In this document: positions 38,901 through 52,718 of the stretch, piece after piece
Layout of the letters: each line of letters opens with the position of its first letter
Numbering within the stretch: the first letter of the stretch is position 1
NCBI GenBank assembly: GCA_040954595.2
Contig: CM082579.2
Coordinates: forward strand, 5,084,001-5,148,000
Length of the DNA: 64,000 nucleotides
Source: Balanoglossus misakiensis
Taxonomy: Eukaryota; Hemichordata
Direction: 5' to 3'
The notes under the pieces: model-generated
Database searches by the model: none
Told to the model about the DNA's origin: nothing
What the model saw: the letters and a program-made list of their open reading frames with translations, nothing else
Made by a program: the position numbers and the translations under genes

Positions 38901-41900
38901 CCTGGCACCAAGTGTACAATCTCTCTCCCGGAGTCTAGTCGACAAGAGCTTTTCAAATTTACTTGCCCACCTCCCGACAGAATCATTTGTCATACTTTGG
39001 GGGTTTTTCAATCACGAACCATCAACATAAGATGGTGGTGCTTCACCAGACAGGAACGTCTGTTTTCTGTTCAGCTCTTACAACCCTGTCGCCATAGTTA
39101 CAATGAAAAATGTTCCTTACAGAAACATGACGCATGTTATAATTCGGCGGCAGACATCTGTGTGCTACGTACATGTATACAAATGTACATGTGGCAAAAA
39201 TGTGGTGACATCAGAAATGTTGTTCATCAAGGCTGATTACTCTGTGCATAACGCATGGAGGAAGTAAAAGTATTGAGGAATATTTACGAAATGTCATGTC
39301 AATGAAGAATAAAGTTGAATGTATATACACAGACAATAAGGAGTTGCTGCTATCACATTTTGGCCTGACTGCTTGAGTTTTGGGCCGGTTAGATGACCTC
39401 CCCTGTTGCAGTTAAAAAGGCGATCGTAGCCACCAGTCCTTTTATGAACCCACGGCCGCCACTAAACGCAGACCAATTAACACAAAGTGGGTACTTCTGA
39501 TTTTACGTTCAACTAGTGTTTCCGAAAAAAGAGAAATAAAAATCTGTCACGCTGGCATTGCAGTGATTCACGAGTCGATTCTGGAGACGACCCCAAGCTG
39601 ACCTCAGCACAGACATGACAGGTAGCTCCAGTGTGGGAAGACCCCCGGGGCACCATAAGTGCCGCCATTAATAACAGGCTGACACGGGTCATAACTGACA
39701 ACATGCCTGAAGTCTGGGTGGTGGGGGGAGGGGACCATCGCAATGCCAGAGTGAACTGCCTTGGCAATAAAATGATGACTTATTTTGTGGGTGCAGTACA
39801 ATGAAAGTCATCAGTTGGGCCATTGTTCTTCTGCAGTGATACGAGGCAAAGGAGTCTTTTGCTGGAGACACAATTCCTTTGATGATGAGAGATATTTGCA
39901 GACTTTAAAATTACATACTACAATGTAATAGAGGAACTAATGTTTATCTCAAGTAATTTTTCTCACATTGGTCGAAGGAGTACATTCTGGCCACTAGTCA
40001 CATGATTGAGAACTCTAACTTCCACTTGTCAAAGCAGTTCTTTTCAAATTTGTTGTGTGTTTATTTTTGTTTGTATACCAACTTGACAGAAACCACCTGT
40101 GATCTTGCACACATGTTCAAACATTCATATGTTTGCCAGTTAGTGTTTGCATGCATAGCAGAAACAAATCTTCCCAGACTCATGACACAGGATCTGCAAC
40201 CATCAACAGCTGCTAACACCTTCAGTGCAACCCAAACACACATACACAAACAGGTAGCCAACAGGGGGGAAAAGAGACCATCTTAAAGAGTACTTGAAAG
40301 ATTCTAAAATACCACAGCGTCTTTCCCGTTGCCACATTAGTGAGCACTTTGTTTCGGGAAAACAAATGAAGCAATGCTCTTCATGTCATCGTGGAGCACA
40401 TTAACTTCGCAGAGGTGAACTTTTCTGTGTTTTCACCACCTCGTTGAGTTGAACTGTTTACTTGTTCAGGGGCTTGTATGCGGGTTCTGCGTTTAACATC
40501 TGGAAGCTGAGTTGCAATGTCAGCCCCTGGATTAACATTTGAGGTAAAAAGCCCTTGAAATTCCCCGAGAGGACCACTTGAAGCCTGCGCTCACTTCTCC
40601 AATGTTTGTCTGTGCAAATAGCACCTGTCATGAACCAAATGGCCCTGGCTGAGCTGGTGGTGGTTGCCATACTGCTGCTATTGGTGAACAAACATTCTCA
40701 ATTCCTTTGGTGTCAGTTTGAACAGGTTTCTTTTAATAATGTACAAGTATGAAGGACCACTGAACAAATTTGCCAGTCAGATTCTGAGAAAAGGGAAATA
40801 TCTCGCTAGAAATGAAACGGCAAAAAAGAACGATTGATTGTGAGATTTGTTAAAAGAGCAGAATGTGAAGATTGGGTTTCTTTGCCTCTCTCTCGCGACA
40901 ACACAAGACCACAGATCGACCAGTCATGCAGGGATAATCAAAACTAACGTACAAAGTGCCCCCTCTCCCAAAGTGAGTCCCAATAAACTTCCGCTGTTAT
41001 GAATCTACTCATCAACCAGTCATGGGTTTCATATTTAAAAGATGACAAATACAACGTATGTGATTGGATAGCACGCTGCTCATTGTCCACTTCGGCCCGA
41101 CACAGAACCCAGTGGAGCCATCCAACCCCCATTGCGGTTGTGTAGAATTCACACCTTCAAGTGTGTCTGCATACCTATGTGTCTGGGCCCTTTGAAAGCC
41201 GCGTCTGGGCTCTTGACAGGCCAACTGTGGTGAACAATATTTCACGTCTCGCGCCCGTAAAACACTCGTCCCGAACATCCCATTTTCACACGTTCGCCGG
41301 TAATAAATCCCCCAGGAGAAAGCTCTGGTTCAGAGAGTGCGAACCAATTTCGGCCGGTGAAAGGCAGAATGGGCTTGGCGAAACAATTCCAACCCCTGAG
41401 GTTGGCGATATCAGATTTGCGATTTTTTTTTTTACGCCATAGAAACGACTGATTGCTCGCGAAAACAAAGGCTAAGGGAATCAAAGTAGATGGTAAGTGC
41501 ACTGGCTGTGTATATTACAAACTCAAAGGGGGGATGAGGTGAATATTTTCCTTCCAGAGAAGCGGTTGTCCGGGTAACTGCCGAAATCAACAGTTGAGTG
41601 GGGGATCAAAGGCCAGCCAGGTGAGGCAAAACGAATATGTGATGGAATTCTGGTCGTTTTTGTGGCTCCCCCATGTGGAAAAAATTGCATAAAATGACTT
41701 AACTTGGAGTGCTTGACACAAACAAGAGTATGTCGTGACAGAAAGAGTGGGCAATGGCCTTCCCAAAGACTGTGTATGTGGAGAAACAAACAGAATTTCA
41801 ACCAAAAGACTTGTCTGTCAAGCTGATGACATGTTTACAGAACTGAGGGTTAGAAACATATCGATCAATGACTGTCATCTTGTCCATTAAACAACAAACA

Positions 41901-42186
41901 CATTTTCTCAGCATTTTGCGTGTTTTCCAATCTCTTGCATTGTTCATAACATCTTTTTCCCCAAATAATTCAGACAAAAGGCCAATAGACACCTTTTTAC
42001 TTTCCATATTATTGACAATTTTTTACATTCTGGTCTCCTTTACCACATGCAGGAGACCTGTGTTTCAGGTGCTTGTTAAGCTAGCTTGGTTGCTCAATTT
42101 TTGTCAATGTGTGCTGGCACAAACCATAGACTCTAAGGTCTATGCACAAACACAGCCGCCAAGTATGAACTGAGAAGTTTTGAGGT

Positions 42187-42203
42187 GCGCCCTCTGTTGG
42201 CCA
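42187..42203 (+). promoter_or_regulatory. CTCF-like site
   Basis: GCGCCCTCTGTTGGCCA differs at two positions from the reverse complement of the bilaterian CTCF core (GCGCCCCCTGGTGGCCA). Shorter GCGCCCTCT words occur at 35209, 57579 and 58384. Confidence 0.4.
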
Positions 42204-45071
42204 CTTCGAAAGAAACAATCTCAATATTTGTGACTATGAATACCTCCCGAACAGTTTATAAAAAAACCTCAAAGATCAGCTGCCCCAAGAATGTTACATT
42301 TCATCTGATTTAATAGAAAACAAAGGCACCCTTTCTGACCGTTTTTATTTGGACTGCTTCACCTTCTGAAGCCGTAAAACATGGCAATTGAACTGGCCTG
42401 TCAAAACACCTTAGACTTTGTGAAAGCCTTCAGGTTTCTTTAGGTATCAAACGCCATTATTCGGGGAGCTTTGATGTGAGAATGGGGTAGTCAAAGTGCT
42501 CGGCCAGCTCTATTGAGTGGAGAAAATGACCTGTGTGTTCTCTGAAAACCTTTCGCCTGAAAACCTAATAAAATACTTTCAAGCGGGATCAAATGCTTCT
42601 TTTGGCATTTAAAAGAATCGAGCTATTTCCAGCGCAGACCTTTGTTGCCAGACCAAAATGCTACAGTTGACAAAACCTACTTCTGTGCACCCCCTGAACT
42701 TTCCATGTTGCCATAATACTGAAGGCCAGGCCAACTCTGGGGGTGCTACAGTACACTCTTTTGTCAGCAGGAGATTTCAGTGGATGAAACTGGGCATGGT
42801 TGTATCCCATGAAGGAAAATTTCCAAATTACCGGTATTTACCCCTTATTACACTTTTTCTAAGCACTGCGACAAAATGGCATCAGATCAGGTATTGTCAA
42901 ACGACAAACATTTCTCGGAAAATGTGCTTTTCGGGAAATGGTCCAGAAACCTATATTATAGAGAATGTACAAGGAAAATGCAAAACTAATTACTTTTAGT
43001 CACGGAGCTGTTTCCATCAAACTTGAATTTTCTTGCGTGATGGGACACACGTCTGCAACACCCACAGAGTGTGACCGACCGACCGCCAAATGCTTAATTT
43101 CAGAAAAACCAACACCATGTCCAGAAATTCCATCTGCCTACACTACAGTACTTGAAAGTCCAACTTGACGCACATTCACCACGGCCAATTACATTCGACC
43201 GCACTATCAATGATGAAGTGGAGCCCGACCAATGAAAGGCAAAATTAGACCGTAAAACAAACACAGGAAGTAGTCAGTTGCCTGGTTGACGAATTTTGGA
43301 CAGAAAAAATATGGGCTGCAGACAAAAAAAGAGTGGTCGGGGGTTCCTGGGCCCAGATAATGGCCGACGTTGTCATGGTTGATTCTCATTGGCAGGAAAT
43401 ACCAACAAATCAGTAACCCGGCCATTAGGGACGGTGGAGTGACCACTTCAACTTTGGTGCCAAGCTGACCGTGAAACACACAGCCGGAAGACAATTTATG
43501 GCTCGGTCAAGCCCATTCACCGGTGAACTTGGTGGCGGCACCTGCCAACCGTGAACTACTGCGGCAAAAATGCAGTTAAAAACTGACCAGACTTAGCTGT
43601 TGTGTTCCGAATACAGAATACATGTACAACCTACATGTACGCACACAGACCACAAAGTTTGGCTGCCAATTCTCAAAAGCATGTGATATCAGGTTGTTTT
43701 AAAGCTATTTTGTTGAAAAAATGCACTTCCCCTTTTTTTAGAAACAATCAATTATATTTTACAGAGTAAGTTTTGGCAGGTTTGATATACTGGTTTGAGT
43801 TTGGCAATCTGAGTGCTTGCTGCATACCATTGGACCCAATCTGGCCAATGATGGGGTGCATTCTGGCGTGACGAACTTGGATCCATGAGACACAGGTGTG
43901 TTCAGTAAGAACTACGGGCCCTGCCGCCAAAAGACATGACCTTCACACAATGCAAATCTGAACCATACCAAGAAAAGAAACATAAATCAAAAGGAATTCT
44001 CCTGGGAGCTTGGTTCACACGGAGGCCAATATCTTCTGAATTGGGAGCATCTTTCATGGCCCTAACTATCACCGTGAAAGCGTGGTGGCTTCACTGATAA
44101 TTTCTCCTTGCATAAAACATACACATATACAGAATTGTTATTTTTGACAGAGAGGGGAATTTCCCTTACACAGTTTTCATTCATAACATGGCATACAGGC
44201 ATATCTTTCTTACCTGTGTGTTCACCGAGTCTCTACTGAGTGCAAATATGTATTGTTTCAATCCGTAACAATTCTCCCAACGCTGAACATTCCTTTCCTC
44301 CGCAAACAATCGCCAAGGACAATGAAGGAATACCGTTGGGAACCAAATTTTACGATGGAAGCCTTGTCAGAGTACACCCACGGGAACAATTGATTAACAG
44401 TTATGGGTCGCAGGTATGCAACACCTACAAGGTTTGATTGATAGATTGATTGATTGGGAATGACTGTCTGCTGACAATACTCTACAAAATTCCAAAGAAC
44501 CAAACTGGCCACTATCAGCTATCCAAGGAAGCAACTCTGTTTGACCTCTGATGAAGGCCCTCATCAGGTCATAGTCAGAGCAGAGAGCCTAAAACTGTTT
44601 TAGTCTAAGGTTTCTTGTTTATAAACAAAGCGGATCAGATCTGGAGCCTTCAAGGATGGAATTTCCACACATTCTGGTATTTCACATTCAAATGGACAAG
44701 TAGAAATTTTATGGGAAGTTGAGCACTAGTCTGCTTAACACACTTATGATTTTGTGGCATGATTATTTAATAACTGCCAAGAATCAGTTAAACCATTTTT
44801 TGTGTGATTTATTCCAATCAACATTTAAAATATAGGAATCTGACATCAGATACATGTATATGTATGCGGTTACTGCCACACACAGCTATTCTTTCACAAG
44901 TGCACGGCTTGTTAGCGCAGAGTAATGAACCTGACTTGATTGATTTGCAGTAAATATCTCCCGGCTAAAGTGCTACGTGTAAGCTATTAAGATGTGATGA
45001 CAGCTTTTGTGATATCCTGGAAAGCCTGGATTTGAAAGCTGCACAGATCCATCTCAGGGTAAATGTCCTGA

Positions 45072-45159
45072 GAATGAATGAATGAATGAATGAATGAATG
45101 AATGAATGAATGAATGAATGAATAAATGAATGAATGAATGAATGAATGAATGAATGAAA
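45072..45159. repeat. (TGAA)n microsatellite
   Basis: About 22 tetramers with one interruption (aataaatg near 45121). The roughly 180 bases to the left (from about 44890) could be the body of a short retroposon using this as its 3' tail, as L2/CR1-type elements do, but I could not identify an A/B box pair convincingly. Confidence 0.9.
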
Positions 45160-48100
45160 TCTGACCTCTAAAAAATTGCTTCTATCACTCTGACTTTTAA
45201 TATCTTAATGCATTAATGGCAAACATGTAGTACACTAATTTATAGGGTAAATCACATTACATAAATACCTTGCATGGTTTTAATTGGCCCCGAACAGAGT
45301 TACATTGTAGTTCTGTGAACCCCACTCGTTTCAAATATTTTCAATTAGACCCCAAGCGCTACGGATCACTCTAACCCAATTAATTCAGCGCATGCCAGAA
45401 GTCTCATTCAACAGCAATACACACTCAGTCAGGGTAATTCAATTTCTAATCTGTAACATGGCAATTTTGATCCAAATTAAGAAAAATTGGCTTGATTAAC
45501 TCAGTTGGGTCAGCTTTCATAGTTCATCACAGCAGTGGGTAAATAGGCTGATATTAGGCTGTGCACGAGTATGTTTCAGTAATATCACTCCTTCCTTATC
45601 TGAGGTCATTATCACTTTCATCCTGTTAAATCCCTATAAAAGAGCTCATTTGAGTGTGAAAGGGCTTCAGTTATATAACTTGCATCACTTTGAAGTTGAA
45701 ATGGTTCTTGTGATTGGCTGTTGAGCAGATGCACATGACTTATTAATATTCATTACGCCCAATTATGGCACACATTCTCCTGCCATTGTTTCAGATGAGT
45801 GACAGTCTTGACATTGGAAATGTTAGCATGATTGGCCAACAAACTTGGTGTATGCAGCATGTACATGTATCCCTAGTGGCCTCCCCTTTCAGTGAATCTC
45901 ACTGGATAGACAAGGTTGAATTTCGCCTGTTTTCGGACTGCTCTGACCAAGGAACCGGCCAATCAGAAGACACAGTGAGTTAACTTCAGGATGACTGCAC
46001 TGGTTGGCCAATATGGACAGCCCCAGGTATTATGGTGATGGATCTACCAAAAGACACAGCAAAATGGCCGACAAGCAACCCACAACAAACGAAGACAACC
46101 AAGTAAGATGTTAAACTTGACCATAGATTATTAGATAATACTGAACTACATGTACATGTACACTGGAAACCGAATGATGAGCACATGCTTGCTGAATGTC
46201 AGTCTCTGAAATCACCCACAGGCTTGTCAGACTTTCACAGTTGACCTGGTCTCTAAATCCAATTTGTCAAAACACTATTGAAGAGCAGAATGAACACAAC
46301 AGGCAAAACCGACAACAAATGGGTTAAGGATCTCCACTAAAACCAATGTGGAAGTCATGAGGGGAATACAAAATATGGTTGGCTTTTTGTCACACAATGA
46401 GACTTGCATGTAAGAATGTTGATTCAAGTCATGGGATGCTGGTTTCAAAAGATGCAAGTGTCTCTTGGAGATAGCCACAGGGAAGTGTGTAATTTGTTTT
46501 AATATGGTACAGCGATTTCCCTTCTCCTGGGGGTTTGATATTTTGTCTTTTGCAACTCTGTGACATCATCGATTTGTTTTGGTGAAATTCCCCTCTGGGT
46601 TGATTTCGTTTCCACAAGGATTGACACGTCAACCTCTGAAACCTTTCACATTGATGGCATTGGTTTGCTTAATAAAATGAAGTCTTGCATTTCTGTATGT
46701 TCTCAATGACCTTTGAAAAAGACGTACTATTTGCCCTGTTTTTTGAACACTACAATGTTACAGTTGTACCAGGGGTAAAGCCCTTCGGCGACAAAAGTCA
46801 CATGACCAAAAAGCCTTCACACAGTCCTTTCTGAACAGTTTTGTTAAAACAAAATCTCAAACACATGACATGTGACGTTTTTCTTCACACCTCCCAAGAC
46901 CACAGACACAATCAAGCCATGTGTACAGTGATAGTTCAGGCTCAGGTCAGGATATTTTTAGTCTCTTGTCACAACAAAAAAGACACATTTCATTATACTC
47001 TGGCCGTGCCATAGGCAACAATTCTCCCAAGGTCTCTGTACCGGTCCGAGATAATTGGCTGATTTATAAGAGGGAGGGCAATTTGTATTCCAAATGGATT
47101 TTGTCTTCTGTTTGAAAACAGCAATCCCATATGTGGGGAGGGACTGAGGTGTTAGGTGGACAAGAATGTTTGGGCACCTGGAAATAAATCACCATAGAAA
47201 CTTGGGATATTATATCTTTTCCTCGAACTGACTGAACATAGTGATATACACCATGAAATTAAGGCAGGAATGTTTATAGTCTAATTTACAATGATGTATT
47301 GTGTAATTTTAATTCTGAAAGAAACAAAAAAAATGAAAGGACAACTGTTGATACATTGCTACAGTCACTCGACAAGAGGGTGTGTGCATCTTACTCTTAG
47401 TGATTAACTGGCAAACGGCAGCCACATGCTGACAGAGATCTCACCTCCGGCGGGATTGGAAGGCATTTAAACTGCTCAATGGAAATGAAATGTGGGGTGT
47501 CGGTTGACCACAAAGAGACCAATGCCCTGCAGAGGTGCAGTTGGTGAAGCAACGGCTAAGCAACAGTTGCGTGTGTGTATGTGTGCGGCATCACTGATTA
47601 GGGGTGCGACTCGGGATGACTTGAGATTCCTGTTAATATCTTTGTGTGTGTGAAATTTTGGTGAACTGCTTGGAAAATTGATTCCCCGTTTTGAACAGCA
47701 TTGGAAATTATCACCCACAGTGCTTATACATGTAGTTAGATTCAATTATTTTCAATGACAAAAATTTCATCTTGACCTGTCTCTGGACAGTCTACGGAAA
47801 TGAATCAAGGTGTTGAAATTTTCATGGAGGTGTGAAATTCTAAGGACACAACACCGTCCGGACACTGTGACGTACATTTCATTGTTAATGTCTACCAAGA
47901 TATGACTCAGTTCGAGCATTGTACTCAAAATAGCAGTACAAGGACAATATGCATTGTGATGTGAAATACTGAGTGTCTGGGTCAGGCTCTCGGATAAACC
48001 ACAGACCACTCCACTGTCAGTACAATTATTTTTGGTTCACTGGTTGCTAGGTCTGATAGTAATGATCAAACTTACATGTATTCAAGGAGCAAGGAGCAGT

Positions 48101-51100
48101 CATGTGGTGACTTAAAAGAATCTCTGTCAATTCCATTTTATGCTGATCATCACCAAAAAAAGTTACCATCATTGAAGTCAAGGAAAGGAACCCACTTATG
48201 CCTTAGCCACACATTCAAATAAGTTTTAGTCACTAGTCCTTTTCCTTCGCTGAAATGGGTGGGCCACTACATCTATTTCACTCGAGACCCTGAACCTCGA
48301 AAGACGGTCATTGTCTTCCTTCATGTAGCAACGTGGGGGCCCTATCTCCCACTGGAGACCATCACATTGTACACAAGAGTTGCACAAAGGTACAAAAAGG
48401 GTAGAGTTTCCGGCGTCTCTGGGAATACCACCCGGTAACCTTTGTTACAACAAGCCCATTTTGAGAGAATAGACAGCCGCAAGATAACACTCTTAATAGA
48501 GCCTGGTACAAGTCGAAATGTCTTGGATTTTACGTCGTCTGGCATTCACACCTTCAGGGCTCATCTTTTTTATCATGTCATTAACCAGTGGACTGTACTG
48601 TCTTTCAATGAGTGGACCTAATGCAAAACACCTTGGGTTTAATATCCAATCACATACATGTACAGTATGAAAATGTAACTACAGTACACAAGTGTTTCTT
48701 GTAATCTATTATAAAAATTTAAAAATCACAAGATTTTATTACTTTTACTTCACACCCATTTCAATATCTCAAAACACTTATGACCCAGCTTACATGTACT
48801 TCCCCCCACTTACGTAAATAATTTGCGAGGTGTGCCGAGACCACAAGCCAGGCAGATCAACCAGACATGCCAAGCACAATAAACATTGTCTACCTTACCG
48901 GCCAAAAATGCAAAAAATTCCACCTGTAAATAATAACCTTTATCTGTTCGGTGCGGAAGAAACCAGCCCTGCAGCAATGTCAACAGATTATTTTCTGGTG
49001 TGTTGTGAAAACAAGCAAAGGCTGCAACTTTTAACAAATGGTGGCTGCTCTCTGAAATATTCCAGGGTCAACTCAAGGTTTCTTCCCTACTGATTCTGGA
49101 GAATGTTAAACACACGCATGTGTACATGTTCTGTGGAGTTTCAGTTTCAAAGTTTCTATTAACTCGACTGATGACAGCACTGGCACTACAGTCCAGTAGA
49201 ATTCTAGACGCGGGGAGATAACACAGGCCCAAACTGATTTATTTAAAAGTACAATGAAACCTGTTAGTTTGGACACATCTCTCATCAGAATACCTCTCTT
49301 TTATTATTATAGGTACAGGTTTTCCAAAACAGAAGATAAAATTTGAATACAATGTTACCTGTCTATGAAGGACACCTCCCTATGAAGGTCAGTATTTCTG
49401 TTCCTGAAGCTGTCCATCAGTATTTTTTCAATAATTGATCAATTAAGCATGTACCTTTCACATTAATTCTTATCTTTGCATTGTTCATTGAGGTACATGT
49501 ACATATACTTTGTGTAAGTAAAAATTCATATCCAAAAACTCAACCATGTCTATTCTAAAATAACCACAGTGCAGCAATATGCAAAAATTCCACTGACAAA
49601 TGATTCAAAATACACGAAAAGATCATGTCAGTTTCATTGCCGTTTCATTCTTTAGAATAGGACTGGTTGCTGATAATTTCTCCAATAGATACGGCTGTAA
49701 TCCGTGATGAATAGGGTGAAATCTGTGCTATTTTTGATGTACCGGTATGTAGATTAATTTCCCGCTGTTGATTTAGTGACAGATGTCTGCTTGTAACCGG
49801 TACATGAATTATTTCACATCAACAGCTTTCATAGCGTTTGCAATTATGGAATACTTGTGCAGGTAGTTTTTCATCAATATCAGTCAAAAATGTGAGAGAA
49901 TTGAGGGTTCTTGTTCACACTGGTGATATCATTTTGGGAACCAAAGATAACAAAAGCACAATTTAATGCAATTTACACACGACATCGGTTTCGTTTCCTT
50001 GGCGATAGCCCTCAGGTATGTGTGCAAAAAATGATAACTGCCAGTGATAGTCATAATGCAGAATGTGTGCAAATGTTGATACTACAGTGTAGCCTAGAAT
50101 CTAACAACGAAACAAGTTTTGGTTATCATCTCGGTTGTAGCACTGACATACCGAGAACTGAAACTTACATCTCTGACAGCATCTGGAATAAATATTTCAC
50201 ATTCCATGCTTCAATCAGGTATTTTTAGTTTCAAATCACACATCACTTCTTCATTTACATTTACAGAATCGGCAATCCAACATACCCCATCATAACAATT
50301 CCACTTTTATATATGTGCAATGTTTGAGATACTGAGCTCTCACCATCCACCCATATCAAAGGACCCAAACCTAGCCATCCTCCTGTTCAAACCAATGCTT
50401 TGCCACACACAGATGAAACCTTTTTCATACCCTTTCCAATACCAGGCCACAAGTTCAGACTGTGTATTGAGTTTGACCCACAAAAGACACGGCAGTGAGA
50501 ACAGTGGAGTGGGACAACACTGAAGTGTTTGCAAACAATTGTTGTCCTGTCTGTGTTTGTGTCAGCGGTCGGCAAAGACACCAGAGCTTGTTCACCATGA
50601 CAGAAGAAAAACTTCCGCCGGTTCATAGTTGCCATATCTGCGTAACCCAGAATCAAATGCAGCCATTGTTTCTGCCATCAACAGAGTCAATTGTTTTGAA
50701 AGATGTCAGTCACTCAAAAGTTCATTACAGCCGTGTCCCTCAGTACAAAGCCGATCATTGTGACCGGCCTAAAGACAGGACATGAACCTTTAAATCAATA
50801 TACATTGTCTGGACAATGACAACACAACACCCACTGTTTCACTGCACCTATTTTTTTCTTTCTCCATTTCTTTGAATGCGTTGTAATCGCCACACAATGT
50901 CATGTCAGTCCAATCGATCAATATCAGTATTCTTCGTCCCTTCACTTCAGTTTCAATTTTCCGGGTAAATGCACACATGGCCTGTTTTTAACATCAAGTG
51001 CCAAAAATTCCCGTCAAACAAAAATATCTGTACCACTTGACCTTAGCAATTTGTTCCCTTATTGCACTGCATTTAAAATCCCCAAAAGAGGTACAAATTA

Positions 51101-51375
51101 CTCGAGAGCATTGTTGGATAAAATTGACCTTTGACCCAGAGATAGACTCATCCACACGTGATACAGAATCTCATCACTTGGATAAATCATTGCATTATGT
51201 GTACTCTGAGCTGTATCAGTATTTTAAAATTGTATGAAAATCAATGGCCTGCACTCTTGTGGAAAAATACTCGTATTTACCTTTAGGCTTTGAATTATAA
51301 TTACCATCTGAGAAAACTATTATTCTACCTTGCCAGCTGTTCCAAAAGTCTTCACTCTGTGATAAACAAAGGCCT

Positions 51376-51389
51376 GTTACCATGGTAAC
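51376..51389. promoter_or_regulatory. Perfect palindromic RFX X-box
   Basis: GTTACCATGGTAAC matches the RFX consensus RYYNYYN1-3RRNRAC with two ideal half-sites. It lies in Shroom-like intron 1. Confidence 0.5.
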
Positions 51390-52653
51390 CCCAGAAATGG
51401 CTGCACACACGCAGAGGGATTTACTGTACTCATTACCTTCGATTACTTTGGTCTTTACTTTTTGTGAAGTGAAATCCAATCTGTGTACAGGAAATTCTGT
51501 CTGAGGAGAGGAATTGTTGCAAGCTCTGAAAAGACCGGGCTTTCTCTTATAGCCGTTAATTGACATTGTAAACACACCCTAAGTGACGTCAAGAGCCAAC
51601 AGTCAGCGTCTGAAGTTTGTTGTTTTGGCTCTTTTTTTTCGTTGTGAATAACAAGCATTCAGCGCAATGTTTTATACACTGGCCAGACAGGAAGCGCCCT
51701 GACCTTACCACTCGAAGGCTATAATCTGTCTAACTTTCCCTCAAATTGATGTCATTACCATCCGAGAATTCCTTTACTTCATGGTTATACTCATAAGTGT
51801 TTACATGTAGGTTGTAGGTCAGTTCTCAGAGCTGAATTACGGGCTATCTGACAGATCAGTAAGTTCGCGTACATGTCACTTGTAACAGTCATGTCACCAA
51901 TTATCCTCATTTGCCATGTGCCACGACTGCCAAGTCTGAAATGACTGAAATACTTGTGTCTGACTGGGAGTTACTATCTTCCTACTCCTGTACAATGCAC
52001 ATTCTGAGAGACTTCCAGTACAGTTAAGTTCATTGTCGCACATTTCTGTGTCACCATGGATACGCTGCATCTTACTCCACCTCTACATGTAAGACACCAT
52101 GACTGTCTTTACAATTACAGCAAATGCCCCGAACACATGGTACGCCAATAAAAATCACAAAGGACTGAAAAGTTCAGTTGTTCTTACTGCTCTTGTTTTA
52201 CTGCACACTTTTACTGCCATTGTCTGCATGTAATTGCCCTGAAATTAATTACTCAGGTTCCTTTGATCCCAGCATGGGTCCTTACATGCATGACATTCCT
52301 GTCAGGGTCAAAAAGGCCATCAGTGAGGTGGGCATCCCACCTTAAGTGAGGTCATGCCAAGCCATTCTAACATGTGACAGAGATGCATCTGCAGGGTTGA
52401 ATGAGGAGACACTATGCGCTCGGATGAGAGGAGAACTAGTGATGCAGACTAGGGATGTCAGTCAACAGGGCGCGTGTGATTTACACCAACAAACTACATT
52501 GTAAATGTCCTGACAGATCATCAAGTGGCCATTTCAGGGCAATAAAAGTCAAGTGAAGTGGCTCATTGCCAAAGTCACTTGACTGGGACAAAGCTTTCAG
52601 ATAACCTGCATGGCTCTGGATATCAACACAAATGCCAGGCATGGGTGATGGGT

Positions 52654-52718
52654 AGCTCTGCATGGCCGGGCTGTGTGGTGGCATCGCTGCAAGGCACACA
52701 GCCCTGCCATGCAGAGCT
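52654..52718. repeat. 24-bp stem hairpin, 17-base loop (miRNA-like)
   Basis: Arms AGCTCTGCATGGC + CGGGCTGTGTG and their complement with a single mismatch in 24. The loop is gtggcatcgctgcaagg. Stem length is near the lower limit for a pre-miRNA and pairing does not extend into the flanks. Either strand could be transcribed. Confidence 0.6.
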
